A stretch of 64,000 nucleotides of DNA from Flavobacterium sp. GTDB lineage: Bacteria; Bacteroidota; Bacteroidia; Flavobacteriales; Flavobacteriaceae. The notes below the pieces were generated by a model, which saw only the letters and a list, made by a program, of their open reading frames with translations, did no database searches and was not told the origin of the DNA. The translations under genes were made by a program, and so were the position numbers. Of the stretch, positions 36,966 to 45,894 are shown in pieces (positions within the stretch are counted from its first letter, which is position 1; every line of letters begins with the position of its first letter). The stretch lies in NCBI RefSeq assembly GCF_039595935.1, contig NZ_JBCNKR010000004.1, forward strand, positions 1,487,001 to 1,551,000. The letters run 5' to 3'.

Positions 36966-36985
36966 ATTTAGACAAATGTCTAAAT
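36966..36985 (-). promoter_or_regulatory. Operator of the sdpRI-like pair
   Basis: ATTTAGACA and TGTCTAAAT form a perfect 9-nt inverted repeat with two central bases, 11 nt before the repressor start codon. Size, position and symmetry fit an ArsR/SdpR-family operator. Confidence 0.65.
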
Positions 36986-37000
36986 ACTTTTTTACTTGAC

Positions 37001-37031
37001 AAAAAAAAAGCAGCAATTTTTACATTGCTGC
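37001..37031 (-). terminator. Terminator of the MHS transporter gene
   Basis: GCAGCAAT (37010-37017) pairs with ATTGCTGC (37024-37031), and nine A residues at 37001-37009 give a T-run on the minus strand. It is a standard intrinsic terminator 27 nt after the gene. Confidence 0.85.
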
Positions 37032-37057
37032 TCTTCTATAATATCTTAAAAAGAAAA

Positions 37058-38335
37058 TTAAAACTTGTGTTCGTCTTTACTAATTACCAAAAATGAAATT
37101 AAAGAAATACAGGCCGCTATTATTAGATATAAACCTACATAACTCACACTATACGTTGACGCCAGCCAAATTGCAATCATAGGTGCAAAAGCAGCTCCTA
37201 AAATTCCGGCCATATTAAAAGTTAAAGAAGCACCAGAATAACGAACGTTTGTTGGAAACAACTCTGATAAAAAAGTTCCTAATGGACCATACGTAAATCC
37301 CATTAAAGCCATCCCTATACAGGCAAAAGCTGTTACCAAAGTAATATTTCCTGAACTTAAAAAATAAGAAAAGAAAAATCCAAATACAGCAATAGCCGCC
37401 GTCGCCGCAATAAGCATTTTTCGGCGCCCAATTTTATCTGCTACAACAGCCGAAACAGGAATGAAAATGGCAAAAAACAATACCGAAAATAATTGTATTA
37501 ACAATCCATCTCTTTTTACAATTCCTAAACTAGTGGTTGCCCAAGTCAATGTAAAAACGGTCATTAAATAAAAAACCAAAAATGTTGTAATGGCTGCCAA
37601 TGTTCCGAAAATCAATTGATTTCTATAAGACTTAATGATCGTTAAAAAAGGAACTTTTACTTCTTCCTGATGTTTTTTAGAATCTTCAAACGAAGGTGTT
37701 TCTGAAATTTTTGTTCGGATATAAAATCCAACAATTACCAGAAGTGCACTGGCAATAAACGGAATTCTCCAGCCGTAATCCATAAAATCTTCATTGCTCA
37801 TTGAATCCGTCAGCAGAAGAAAAGTTCCACCCGAAAGCAATAAACCTATTGGAGCTCCCAATTGCGGAAACATTCCGTACCAGGCACGTTTATGAGGCGG
37901 TGCATTTTCTATGGCAAGCAAAACAGCTCCTCCCCATTCGCCTCCTAAACCAACACCCTGCCCAAAACGACAAAGCATTAATAATAAAGGCGCTGCAATA
38001 CCAATACTTGAATATGTTGGTAAAAACCCTATCGTAACTGTCGAAATACCCATCGTTAACAAAGCAGCTACAAGTGTAAATTTACGACCAATTTTATCTC
38101 CATAATGTCCAAAAAAAGCTGAACCTAAAGGCCGCGATAAAAAAGCAATGGAAAACGTTGCTAACGATTCTAAAGTTGCCATCGCAGGATCTGAACTGGA
38201 AAAAAACAAATGCGGAAAAACCAATACAGCTGCATTGGCATAAATATAAAAATCAAAAAATTCGATTGTGGTACCAATAAGGCTTCCAAAAAGAACATGT
38301 TTTAAAGAGTTCTTTTGATTCGGGTTAGTTTTCAT
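37058..38335 (-). CDS. MFS transporter, metabolite:H+ symporter (MHS) type
   Basis: The 425-residue protein has 12 predicted membrane segments. Signatures of the MHS group (ProP, KgtP, ShiA) are present: GTTIEFFDFYIYANAAVLVF at the N-terminus, GHYGDKIGRKFTL, and CRFGQGVGLGGEWGGAVLLA. Such proteins import organic acids or osmolytes with protons. The substrate cannot be read from sequence, and the neighbours give no hint. Confidence 0.88.
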   Translation of the reverse strand: MKTNPNQKNSLKHVLFGSLIGTTIEFFDFYIYANAAVLVFPHLFFSSSDPAMATLESLATFSIAFLSRPLGSAFFGHYGDKIGRKFTLVAALLTMGISTVTIGFLPTYSSIGIAAPLLLMLCRFGQGVGLGGEWGGAVLLAIENAPPHKRAWYGMFPQLGAPIGLLLSGGTFLLLTDSMSNEDFMDYGWRIPFIASALLVIVGFYIRTKISETPSFEDSKKHQEEVKVPFLTIIKSYRNQLIFGTLAAITTFLVFYLMTVFTLTWATTSLGIVKRDGLLIQLFSVLFFAIFIPVSAVVADKIGRRKMLIAATAAIAVFGFFFSYFLSSGNITLVTAFACIGMALMGFTYGPLGTFLSELFPTNVRYSGASLTFNMAGILGAAFAPMIAIWLASTYSVSYVGLYLIIAACISLISFLVISKDEHKF

Positions 38336-38606
38336 GCAAAATAGATATATCTTTTTTTTGGTTACAAAAATATAGTTTCATTATTAATAATTCACAATTC
38401 AAAGAATTAGTTTTAAAACAACATAGTAGTTTTAACAAATTAAATGAATTTTACATTTCAAAAACCAATATTTCACTTAAAACTAAGAACTTGATTTTAT
38501 GAACTTTGAAACAAAAAATAAAAATCAATTCTTAAGCATTAGTTAAAACCGTTTTTAACTGCATATTTTCATTAAATTTACAGCTGTCAAAAATAAATTT
38601 ATAATT

Positions 38607-40196
38607 ATGCCTACCGACTGTATCAGCTACCAAACCTCCGGATATTTTTCTAAATTAATACAAGATTATTTAGACCAAAAATCAGAGCTAAAACCGCTGT
38701 ACAACCATTTTCCAACATTAGAAAATTTCGAAAAACAAATCGCTGAAAAAGCTTCTAACTTTGACAACCGCAATCGAATTCCTTTAGTTTCAACTTTAAA
38801 AAAACAATATCAGAATATTGAAATCTCAGATTCAACCAAACAAAATATTGAACTTTTATCGCTTGAAAATACTTTTACTATTACAACAGGACATCAGTTG
38901 AATTTATTCACCGGACCTTTGTATTTTTTATATAAAATTATATCGACGATTAACTTAACCAAAGAGTTAAAATCGAAATATCCGTCATATAATTTTGTTC
39001 CAATTTATTGGATGGCTACTGAAGATCATGACTTTGAAGAAATTAATTATTTCAATTTTAAAGGAAAAAAATTCAGATGGAATAAAGAAAGTACGGGACC
39101 TGTTGGAAGACTTCCGACTGAAGGTTTAGCAGAATTCTTCGAAATTTATTCTCAGGAATTAGGTTCAAGTACAAATGCCAATACTCTAAAAAAACTTTTT
39201 GAAGACGCTTATTTAAAACATAATAATTTAGCCGATGCAACTCGTTTTCTGGCTGACAGTTTATTTTCTAATTACGGATTAGTTATTATTGATGCTGATG
39301 ATGCTGATTTGAAAAAAGCTTTTATTCCGTTTGTTAAAGAAGAATTAGAAAATCAAACATCATATAAAGCCGTTCAAAAAACAATTGAGAATTTTAATGA
39401 TTATACTGTTCAGGTAAATCCGCGCGAAATCAATTTATTTTATATTGAAGATAATTTACGTGAAAGAATCATCTTTGAAAACGACAAGTATCACGTTAAC
39501 AACACCAGAATATCTTTTTCAAAAGAAGAAATTTTCAGCCTTTTAGAAAATAATCCCGAAAAATTCAGTCCAAACGTTATCATGCGTCCGTTGTATCAGG
39601 AAATTATACTGCCAAACTTATGCTATATTGGCGGAGGCGGTGAAATTGCTTATTGGCTGGAATTAAAATCATCTTTTGAGGCAGTAAAAATTACTTTTCC
39701 GATGCTTTTAGTTCGTAATTCAGTTCTTTTAACAACAGAAAAACAAGCTAAAAAAGCAGATCAACTTAATCTAACCTGGAAAGATTTGTTTACAAAACAA
39801 GAAAATCTGGTAAATACAATTACACATAAAATTTCGGCTTTTCCTATTGATTTAACACCTCAAAAAGAATCATTGAAAACCCAATTTCAATATCTTTACG
39901 AACTGGCGAATCAAACTGATAAATCTTTTTCGGGCGCCGTAAAAGCTCAGGAAGTAAAACAGACAAAAGGTTTAGAAAATTTAGAAAAGCGTTTATTGAA
40001 AGCCCAAAAAAGAAAATTAAGCGATCAATTACAGCGTGTAATAGATCTACAATGTGAATTGTTCCCAAATAATAGTTTACAGGAACGCCAGAGTAATTTT
40101 TCTGAATTTTATCTGGAAAAAGGCGAACAATTAGTTCCGCTTTTATTACAGAAATTAAAACCATTAGAAATGAATTTTAATATTATAACGATTTAA
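38607..40196 (+). CDS. bshC: Bacillithiol biosynthesis cysteine-adding enzyme BshC
   Basis: The 529-residue cytoplasmic protein matches BshC throughout: TITTGHQLNLFTGPLYFLYK, FVPIYWMATEDHDFEEINYF, MRPLYQEIILPNLCYIGGGGEIAYWLELK and a C-terminal coiled-coil (about 420-490). BshC is assigned to the last step of bacillithiol synthesis, adding cysteine to glucosaminyl-malate. Its presence shows that the organism uses bacillithiol as its low-molecular-weight thiol. The gene stands alone. TAAATTTA at 38573-38580 is a near match to the -7 consensus. Confidence 0.93.
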   Translation: MPTDCISYQTSGYFSKLIQDYLDQKSELKPLYNHFPTLENFEKQIAEKASNFDNRNRIPLVSTLKKQYQNIEISDSTKQNIELLSLENTFTITTGHQLNLFTGPLYFLYKIISTINLTKELKSKYPSYNFVPIYWMATEDHDFEEINYFNFKGKKFRWNKESTGPVGRLPTEGLAEFFEIYSQELGSSTNANTLKKLFEDAYLKHNNLADATRFLADSLFSNYGLVIIDADDADLKKAFIPFVKEELENQTSYKAVQKTIENFNDYTVQVNPREINLFYIEDNLRERIIFENDKYHVNNTRISFSKEEIFSLLENNPEKFSPNVIMRPLYQEIILPNLCYIGGGGEIAYWLELKSSFEAVKITFPMLLVRNSVLLTTEKQAKKADQLNLTWKDLFTKQENLVNTITHKISAFPIDLTPQKESLKTQFQYLYELANQTDKSFSGAVKAQEVKQTKGLENLEKRLLKAQKRKLSDQLQRVIDLQCELFPNNSLQERQSNFSEFYLEKGEQLVPLLLQKLKPLEMNFNIITI

Positions 40197-40204
40197 AAAA
40201 ATAA

Positions 40205-40255
40205 AATAATAATTCTGAGAAACAAATAACCACCTATCTCCTCAGAATTATTATT
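40205..40255 (+). terminator. Hairpin after bshC
   Basis: A perfect 15-nt stem (40205-40219 with 40241-40255, core AATTCTGAG) closes a 21-nt loop. It is followed by CTTC rather than a T-run, so it may stop transcription weakly or protect the 3' end. Confidence 0.55.
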
Positions 40256-40312
40256 CTTCAAACCAAATAGCGATTTTTAAAAATTATTAACTAACCAATT
40301 TACCCAAAATCG

Positions 40313-41584
40313 ATGGTAAAAGAACGCTTAATTTCGCTAGATGTCTTTCGTGGACTCACTATTTTATTAATGACAATTGTAAACAATCCCGGAGATTGGG
40401 GCAACGTTTACCCGCCTTTATTACACGCCGAGTGGAACGGATGCACACCAACTGATTTAGTCTTTCCGTTTTTTGTTTTTATAATGGGAGTTGCTGTGCC
40501 ATTAGCAATGCCTGACAAATTCTATGACGGCACAACTTTCAATAAAATTTTAGTTCGTTCGCTACGAATGCTATGCTTGGGGATTTTCTTTAACTTTTTT
40601 GGAAAAATTCAATTATTCGGACTTGAAGGAATTCCGCTTTTAGTTGGTCGTTTAGCCATTACAATTGCTGTTGGTTACGCATTGATGGGAAATTTTAGTT
40701 CAAGACTGAAAAACATTCTGGCATTTTCTATTCTGATAATTTATTTGGTTTTAGCTTATAGCGGAATTGAAGCTTACAGTGATGTAAGACTTCCGGGAGT
40801 TTTACAGCGTATTGCGATTGTTTATTTTGTTGTTTCTCTTTTATATCTGAAAACATCTCAAAAAACACAAATCATTACCGGAATTGTTTTACTCTTAGGA
40901 TACTGGGCAATAATGACATTAATTCCTGTTCCGGGTATTGGAGAAGCTAATCTTGACAAAGGAACCAATCTCGCTTCATGGCTCGACGGAGTTTTATTAA
41001 AAGGTCACATGTATCGCGGAACTGTAACCTGGGATCCGGAAGGAATTTTAAGTACACTTCCATCAATTGTAAACGGAATTATTGGGTTATTAATTGGCCA
41101 GATTTTACAAGCTGATACAACAAAAATCCAAAAAGCGCAAAAAATGGGAATTATAGGCACAATTCTTATCTTTTTTGGTTTAATCTGGGATTTGGTTTTC
41201 CCTATAAACAAATCGCTTTGGACAAGCAGTTATGTTTTATATACAACTGGATTAGCAACGGTTTTCCTGACTATTTTATATTATGTAATCGATATTTCTG
41301 ATTATAAAAAAGGCTTTAAAGCTTTCTTAATCTGGGGAGTAAACCCAATGATTGTTTTTTTTACATCGCAGATTATACCGCAGGCATTGGTTATGATCGA
41401 GTTTCAAAACCCGCATGATCCTTCTCAAAAAATCAATTTATTAAACTTTCTATACAGTTTTTGGATAGCACCATTTTTTAGCAATCCAATGACTGCTTCA
41501 TTAGCCGGAGCTTTGGTTTACGTTTGCATCTGGACATTTATTTTGTGGATATTCTACCGAAATAAATTAATATTTAAAGTTTAA
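40313..41584 (+). CDS. DUF5009/HGSNAT-like membrane acyltransferase
   Basis: The 423-residue protein has about ten to eleven membrane segments. It opens with RLISLDVFRGLTILLMTIVN and TDLVFPFFVFIMGVAVPLAM, the pattern of DUF5009/DUF1624 proteins related to human heparan-alpha-glucosaminide N-acetyltransferase and bacterial NagX. They are thought to transfer acetyl groups across the inner membrane to amino sugars. A paralogue lies at 56294-57481. No partner gene adjoins it. Confidence 0.85.
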   Translation: MVKERLISLDVFRGLTILLMTIVNNPGDWGNVYPPLLHAEWNGCTPTDLVFPFFVFIMGVAVPLAMPDKFYDGTTFNKILVRSLRMLCLGIFFNFFGKIQLFGLEGIPLLVGRLAITIAVGYALMGNFSSRLKNILAFSILIIYLVLAYSGIEAYSDVRLPGVLQRIAIVYFVVSLLYLKTSQKTQIITGIVLLLGYWAIMTLIPVPGIGEANLDKGTNLASWLDGVLLKGHMYRGTVTWDPEGILSTLPSIVNGIIGLLIGQILQADTTKIQKAQKMGIIGTILIFFGLIWDLVFPINKSLWTSSYVLYTTGLATVFLTILYYVIDISDYKKGFKAFLIWGVNPMIVFFTSQIIPQALVMIEFQNPHDPSQKINLLNFLYSFWIAPFFSNPMTASLAGALVYVCIWTFILWIFYRNKLIFKV

Positions 41585-41663
41585 AAAACATTTTTCTTGG
41601 CTAAAACATCATTCTAACGTGTTTTAATTATGAATTTATTAAAATCAATTCATAAAAAAAGTC

Positions 41664-41671
41664 TACTTTTG
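41664..41671 (+). promoter_or_regulatory. Candidate -7 element of ndk
   Basis: TACTTTTG fits TAnnTTTG, 23 nt before the ndk ATG. No -33 TTG was found at the right distance. Confidence 0.5.
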
Positions 41672-41694
41672 CACAAAATTTAATAAAATAAAAA

Positions 41695-42114
41695 ATGGCA
41701 ACTAATAGAACTTTTACAATGATTAAACCAGATGCGGTTGCAAACGGACACATCGGGAATATCTTAGCAATGATCACAAATGGTGGTTTCAAAATCGTTT
41801 CATTAAAATTAACTCAATTAACTGTTGCAGATGCTAAAGCATTTTACGCAGTTCACGCAGAAAGACCTTTCTACGGAGAATTAGTTGAATTCATGTCACG
41901 CGGACCAATTGTTGCTGCAATTTTAGAAAAAGACAACGCAGTAGAAGATTTCAGAACTTTAATTGGAGCTACAAACCCGGCTGAAGCTGCTGAAGGAACT
42001 ATTCGTAAAGCATACGCAACTTCTATTGGAGAAAATGCAGTTCACGGATCTGACAGCGACGAAAATGCTGCTATCGAAAGCGCATTCCACTTTGCAGGAA
42101 GAGAGCAGTTTTAA
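41695..42114 (+). CDS. ndk: Nucleoside diphosphate kinase
   Basis: The 139-residue cytoplasmic protein is full length for Ndk. It has [16 protein letters not shown] (Lys11), [25 protein letters not shown] and the phospho-histidine motif ENAVHGSDS (His117). It transfers the gamma-phosphate of ATP to nucleoside diphosphates. The gene is monocistronic, with its own promoter-like element and a strong terminator. Confidence 0.97.
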   Translation: MATNRTFTMIKPDAVANGHIGNILAMITNGGFKIVSLKLTQLTVADAKAFYAVHAERPFYGELVEFMSRGPIVAAILEKDNAVEDFRTLIGATNPAEAAEGTIRKAYATSIGENAVHGSDSDENAAIESAFHFAGREQF

Positions 42115-42125
42115 TATTAGATTTT

Positions 42126-42167
42126 AAAGTTCAGTCCCGATAGCTATCGCAATAGATTACTGGACTT
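42126..42167. repeat. Small palindromic repeat
   Basis: The perfect palindrome CGATAGCTATCG (42138-42149) is flanked by partly complementary AGTTCAGT and ACTGGACT. It is one of the short repeat types in this window and lies between ndk and its terminator. Confidence 0.5.
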
Positions 42168-42177
42168 CTAAAAATCC

Positions 42178-42214
42178 AAAAAAAATCCCGTTTCAAATGA
42201 AACGGGATTTTTTT
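42178..42214. terminator. Bidirectional terminator between ndk and the next gene
   Basis: A perfect 12-nt stem (42183-42194 and 42199-42210, core ATCCCGTTT) has a 4-nt loop, T-rich on the right and A-rich on the left. It can end ndk on the plus strand and the converging gene on the minus strand. Confidence 0.88.
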
Positions 42215-42231
42215 ATTAATAGAAATATCGA

Positions 42232-42948
42232 TTAAAGCTTGTCTGACTTTTTAACAATTTTCTCAAGTCTATCATCAAGATCTTTTAAAAGCTCATCTAA
42301 TGCACTTTCGCACATAGGTAATACTTTATCAAGACTTAAAACAGGAACTCCGCCTACGATTGTTCCAGTTTTCTTAGAATTTGCTCCTTCAGAAATAGCA
42401 AATACTTTTTTCCCGGTTTTATCATACAAAGCTAGTCTTGCGTAAGCTCTCATTTTTATAGTTCCAGTTCCACCAACAGCGAATCCTTTTACTACAGCAA
42501 AATGAATTTCTGTAAATAAAACACCATCAGCAACTTCACTAAACATTTTTGCAGACGCTTCCTCATTTACAGAACCATTCATTCCTTCATAAATATATTT
42601 ATATCCAGGATAATTGATGATAGTACCGCTTTCTCCGCCTTCTCTTGCAAATTTAGGAGTAAAAGCAATATATTCCGGTTTTTGAGTTACGTCAGTTTCA
42701 GGAAGTAAATCAAACGGAAATTTTTTAGAATAATCATTAAAAAATGCAGTGTGGTATTTCTCTAAAATTGGAGAAAGATTAAAATTTGGATTGTTTCCTA
42801 AATCAGCAATCGCAGCTAATCCATTTAAACCCAAATCAGAAAGATCTATTGTTTTATCTGTGTAAAACGAAACAACAGCCACTTTTTTCTTTTGTGAATA
42901 ACCAGTTAAAGCAAATAATACAGTTAAAATAAGTAAAATTCTTTTCAT
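42232..42948 (-). CDS. Exported protein of unknown function
   Basis: The 238-residue protein has a signal peptide (ILLILTVLFALTGYSQ). The mature part starts KKKVAVVSFYTDKTIDLSDLG and holds FTEIHFAVVKGFAVGGTGTIKMRAYARLALYDKTGKKVFAI, a beta-rich periplasmic pattern. The C-terminal 35 residues are a charged helix. I do not recognise the family. The overall look (VAVVSF at the start, response to parameters of the cell) recalls lipoproteins of the CsgG/GNA1162 kind, but no clear match is visible. It is monocistronic. Confidence 0.75.
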   Translation of the reverse strand: MKRILLILTVLFALTGYSQKKKVAVVSFYTDKTIDLSDLGLNGLAAIADLGNNPNFNLSPILEKYHTAFFNDYSKKFPFDLLPETDVTQKPEYIAFTPKFAREGGESGTIINYPGYKYIYEGMNGSVNEEASAKMFSEVADGVLFTEIHFAVVKGFAVGGTGTIKMRAYARLALYDKTGKKVFAISEGANSKKTGTIVGGVPVLSLDKVLPMCESALDELLKDLDDRLEKIVKKSDKL

Positions 42949-43025
42949 TGTTTTTTGGTAGTTTTTAAATGTTTATAAATGAGAGTAAGCTTTAATAAAA
43001 AAATACTTACCGTTCAAATATATCA

Positions 43026-43056
43026 TAAAAAAAACACTTCTAAATTAAGAAGTGTT
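43026..43056 (-). terminator. Terminator after the DUF721 gene
   Basis: AACACTTCT (43033-43041) pairs with AGAAGTGTT (43048-43056), with A-rich DNA to its left giving a T-run on the minus strand. Confidence 0.85.
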
Positions 43057-43101
43057 AATTTATTTTTTAACATTAAAATTTACTGAGAAAACTAAAATAT
43101 G

Positions 43102-43398
43102 CTATCGCAGAACCACATCTTTAACAACCTCACGTCCAAGTTCTTCGTTAATCATTTTCACAATTTTAGATTTCCCGTGAGTTAATTCTTCCCTTAAAAC
43201 AGATGAGCCCAGTTCGACATAAAGTGTACTACCTTTTAAAATAACATTTCTCGTGTACGTATTTACGCCATTTCCCATTAACTGTCTCCAGGCTTCCCTT
43301 ACATCAATCTGATCCATTCCGGGCTGTAATTTATTCACCTCAATAATCTGCTGCAGAACGGCTCCTATTGTACTTTCATTATTTAGTCTCTTTGCCAT
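43102..43398 (-). CDS. DUF721 (DciA-related) protein
   Basis: The 98-residue protein shows the DUF721 pattern: TIGAVLQQIIEVNKLQPGMDQIDVREAWRQLMG, then NVILKGSTLYVELGSSVLREELTHGKSKIV and INEELGREVVKDV. DUF721 is related to DciA, the helicase-loading protein of many bacteria. The Bacteroidota version is short and its role is untested as far as I know. Its start overlaps the end of the upstream lipoprotein gene by 20 nt in another frame. Confidence 0.85.
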   Translation of the reverse strand: MAKRLNNESTIGAVLQQIIEVNKLQPGMDQIDVREAWRQLMGNGVNTYTRNVILKGSTLYVELGSSVLREELTHGKSKIVKMINEELGREVVKDVVLR

Positions 43399-43819
43399 CG
43401 TTTAAAATATTTATTGGTCCTGCTTTTTTATAATGATATTCTTTATTCTGATCATTTTTTACTACAAACTCAGTATCTGAAATCGAAATCAATTCTTCAG
43501 TCCACTTCGCATAATCGGTATTATAATCCAGAAAAACACCCTTATCTGTATTTCTTACAGAAAATTTTTCAAAAGTATTAGTCGTCAAAAAAGTACCATC
43601 CAGCTGAGCCATAACTTTTGTACGCGTACCCGTATTGCCTTTAACAGTAAAGAAATCAAAATTTTCATTCATTCCGTACTCTTTATCTTCTCCTTTATCA
43701 AAAACAACTTTTTCAATTTCCCAATATCCATTCAATTTTGCAATGTCAGTTGGTTTTATTTCCTGTTTACAGCTTACAAACAAAAGCGATAAAACCAAAA
43801 TCATAAAAGTGTTTTTCAT
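43379..43819 (-). CDS. Small lipoprotein, lipocalin-like
   Basis: The 146-residue protein has a lipoprotein signal (LSLLFVSC, Cys17). A compact beta-rich domain begins LNGYWEIEKVVFDKG and continues FFTVKGNTGTRTKVMAQLDGTF, a lipocalin-like arrangement common in small Bacteroidota lipoproteins. Its gene overlaps the DUF721 gene by 20 nt, so the two are probably co-transcribed. No function can be assigned. Confidence 0.8.
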   Translation of the reverse strand: MKNTFMILVLSLLFVSCKQEIKPTDIAKLNGYWEIEKVVFDKGEDKEYGMNENFDFFTVKGNTGTRTKVMAQLDGTFLTTNTFEKFSVRNTDKGVFLDYNTDYAKWTEELISISDTEFVVKNDQNKEYHYKKAGPINILNDGKETK

Positions 43820-43840
43820 AAAGTAATAATATTAATAAGA

Positions 43841-43920
43841 AGCTATTCCTGCTGTCCGCTATATCTTTTCCTGGCTAAAGAAGCCAGAAAAAGGATGCCG
43901 CTCCCATCAGGGCTAGAACT
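43841..43920. ncRNA. Structured repeat element or small RNA
   Basis: A stem of about 14 nt (43863-43876 with 43882-43896; CTGGCT against AGCCAG plus ATCTTTTC against GAAAAAGGAT) sits between GTCCGCTATA and GATGCCGCTCCCATCAGGGC. It is GC-rich within AT-rich DNA. I recall similar sequences repeated widely in flavobacterial intergenic regions. It lies in the 317-nt gap 43820-44136, whose right part shows no further element apart from GACTTTTG (44074-44081), a near -7 match for the next gene. Confidence 0.45.
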
Positions 43921-44136
43921 TCCGTTTTCAAAAGAAATTTAGTGTCTCGCAAAGTTACTTCATAAACTTTAGAAATGATGTTTTTATTATTTCATTTTTA
44001 AAAACATTTAAAATCTATAAAAATCTTATTCTAACAATCTTATACCATATTAAGGCAAAAAATAATCGGAATATAGAAGACTTTTGCAGCAAAATTTAAA
44101 ACAAGATTCTCCAAAAATCTTTTAATTAAAAATATT

Positions 44137-44649
44137 ATGAAAAAATACAGCATAATTATATTTACTTTATTTTTGATAATTTATGGTTACAGCAAAATAA
44201 AATCAAAAAATACGGAGCATAAGACTCCAACATATATTGAAGTTAATCATCAACCGGAACAACTAGAAAATAAACCTGTATCTTTAAAAGATGATTTTTT
44301 AAACAATAAAAAAGCAAATACATCTCCTGTAAAAATTATAGAATCTAAGCTCTCAAGATCACAATATTCTGATCATAAAGACATTAAAATAGTTTTTAAA
44401 AACTCCGGAAAAAAAGACATTCAGGCCATAAAATTTGAATGGTATTGCGAAAATTCATTCGACGAACCTGCAAACGGAAGATATTTTTATGGAGAAGGAA
44501 AATCTACAGGAGAAATCACCTATTTATTAAAAGCCGGCCAAACAAGAACAAAAGTTTGGGAAGATTTTTCAACAGATGCCAATGAAATTATAAAAGCAAG
44601 AGCGTATTATATAGTATTCACTGACGGAACAAAGTGGAAATTAAAATAA
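44137..44649 (+). CDS. Membrane-anchored or exported protein of unknown function
   Basis: The 170-residue protein has an N-terminal hydrophobic segment (YSIIIFTLFLIIYGYSKI), a polar linker of about 50 residues, and a C-terminal beta-rich domain (about 75-170) with IKIVFKNSGKKDIQAIKFEWYCENSF and LLKAGQTRTKVWEDFSTDA. The C-terminal pattern resembles domains that describe unresolved Ig-like FxLYD folds. I do not recognise a family with certainty. It stands alone. Confidence 0.7.
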   Translation: MKKYSIIIFTLFLIIYGYSKIKSKNTEHKTPTYIEVNHQPEQLENKPVSLKDDFLNNKKANTSPVKIIESKLSRSQYSDHKDIKIVFKNSGKKDIQAIKFEWYCENSFDEPANGRYFYGEGKSTGEITYLLKAGQTRTKVWEDFSTDANEIIKARAYYIVFTDGTKWKLK

Positions 44650-44712
44650 AAACAACTTCATGTTAAGGTTTTAAGTAAAATAAATTTCATATAAGGATTA
44701 AACTATTTTGCA

Positions 44713-44720
44713 TATTTTTG
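44713..44720 (+). promoter_or_regulatory. Candidate -7 element of the serine hydrolase gene
   Basis: TATTTTTG fits TAnnTTTG and lies 31 nt before the start codon at 44752. Confidence 0.45.
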
Positions 44721-44751
44721 GTCAAAGCCCAAACTAAAACCAAAAAAAACC

Positions 44752-45816
44752 ATGACTAAAACTATTTGCATAATCTTGAGTGCCTTATTACTGATAAGCT
44801 GTAGTAAAGATACTACCGAACCAGATCCAGCTCCGGCAGAAAGTATGTATTTCCCGCCATTAACAGGAACAACTTGGGAAACAAAATCAATCGCAGACCT
44901 AAAATGGAATCAAAGCGCCGTACAGCCGCTTTTAGATTATCTGGAACTCAAACATTCTAAATCCTTTATTATACTAGTAAACGGCCGAATTGTTCTGGAG
45001 AACTATTTCAACGAACATAATGCATCAACAAACTGGTATTGGGCCAGCGCTGGAAAAACACTAACTTCTACAGTAACAGGAATTGCACAGCAGGAAGGTC
45101 TGCTAAATATCAACAATAAAGTTTCTCAATACTTGGGAACAGGCTGGACAAGTGAAACTTTAACACAAGAGAATCAAATTACCTGCAAACATTTATTAAC
45201 CATGACATCTGGACTTGACGACTCTACAGATGATGTAGATCCGGCTAGTTTAATCTACAAAGCCGACGCAGGAACCCGATGGGCTTATCACAATGTATAC
45301 GTAAAGCTACAAGATGTTGTTGCAAATGCCAGCGGACAGACTTGGGAAAACTATTTCAACGCCAAATTAAGAGATAAAATAGGAATGAACGGAACTTGGG
45401 TTCAACTTGGCGTAAATAGTGTTTACACAAGTAATTCTCGCAGCATGGCACGTTTTGGATTACTAATGCTTAATAAAGGAAAATGGAACAACAATATCAT
45501 TTTAAACGAGGCCTATTTTAGTGAAGCAACAAATACTTCACAAAATATCAATTTAGGATACGGTTATTTATGGTGGCTAAACGGAAAAAGCTCTTATCAT
45601 TTACCACAATCTCAACTTACTTTTCAGGGAAGTGTAATTCCAACTGGGCCAAGTGATATGTTCATGGCTTTAGGAAAAAACGATCAGAAAATCTATGTTG
45701 TCCCAAGCAAAAACATGGTAGTCATTAGAATGGGAGATGCCGCAGATAATGTAAATCTTGCACTTTCTGACTTTGACAAAGTTTTATGGGAAAAAATTAG
45801 TGCTTTGTATCAATAA
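44752..45816 (+). CDS. Serine hydrolase of the class C beta-lactamase family, lipoprotein
   Basis: The 354-residue protein has a lipoprotein signal (ALLLISC, Cys17). The beta-lactamase/DD-peptidase-like domain shows SxxK as WASAGKTLTS (Ser99, Lys102), the YxN motif as WAYHNVYVK (Tyr179, Asn181) and LLTMTSGLDDS. These proteins act as esterases, D-aminopeptidases or peptidoglycan hydrolases more often than as true beta-lactamases. The substrate is unknown. Confidence 0.9.
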   Translation: MTKTICIILSALLLISCSKDTTEPDPAPAESMYFPPLTGTTWETKSIADLKWNQSAVQPLLDYLELKHSKSFIILVNGRIVLENYFNEHNASTNWYWASAGKTLTSTVTGIAQQEGLLNINNKVSQYLGTGWTSETLTQENQITCKHLLTMTSGLDDSTDDVDPASLIYKADAGTRWAYHNVYVKLQDVVANASGQTWENYFNAKLRDKIGMNGTWVQLGVNSVYTSNSRSMARFGLLMLNKGKWNNNIILNEAYFSEATNTSQNINLGYGYLWWLNGKSSYHLPQSQLTFQGSVIPTGPSDMFMALGKNDQKIYVVPSKNMVVIRMGDAADNVNLALSDFDKVLWEKISALYQ

Positions 45817-45822
45817 AAAATA

Positions 45823-45867
45823 AGCTTTTAAATACCAAAGTCCGTCAAACTTTGGTATTTAAAAGCT
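45823..45867 (+). terminator. Long-stem terminator after the serine hydrolase gene
   Basis: A perfect 19-nt stem (45823-45841 and 45849-45867, core AAATACCAAAG) with a 7-nt loop is followed by AATATTTTT. It could also serve the converging small gene at 45895. Confidence 0.85.
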
Positions 45868-45894
45868 CAATATTTTTAACAATACTTACTTATC

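Noticed and set aside
36955..37002. Longer start for the ArsR/SdpR-like repressor
   Set aside because: The extra 16 residues are not family-like and are encoded across a perfect operator palindrome.
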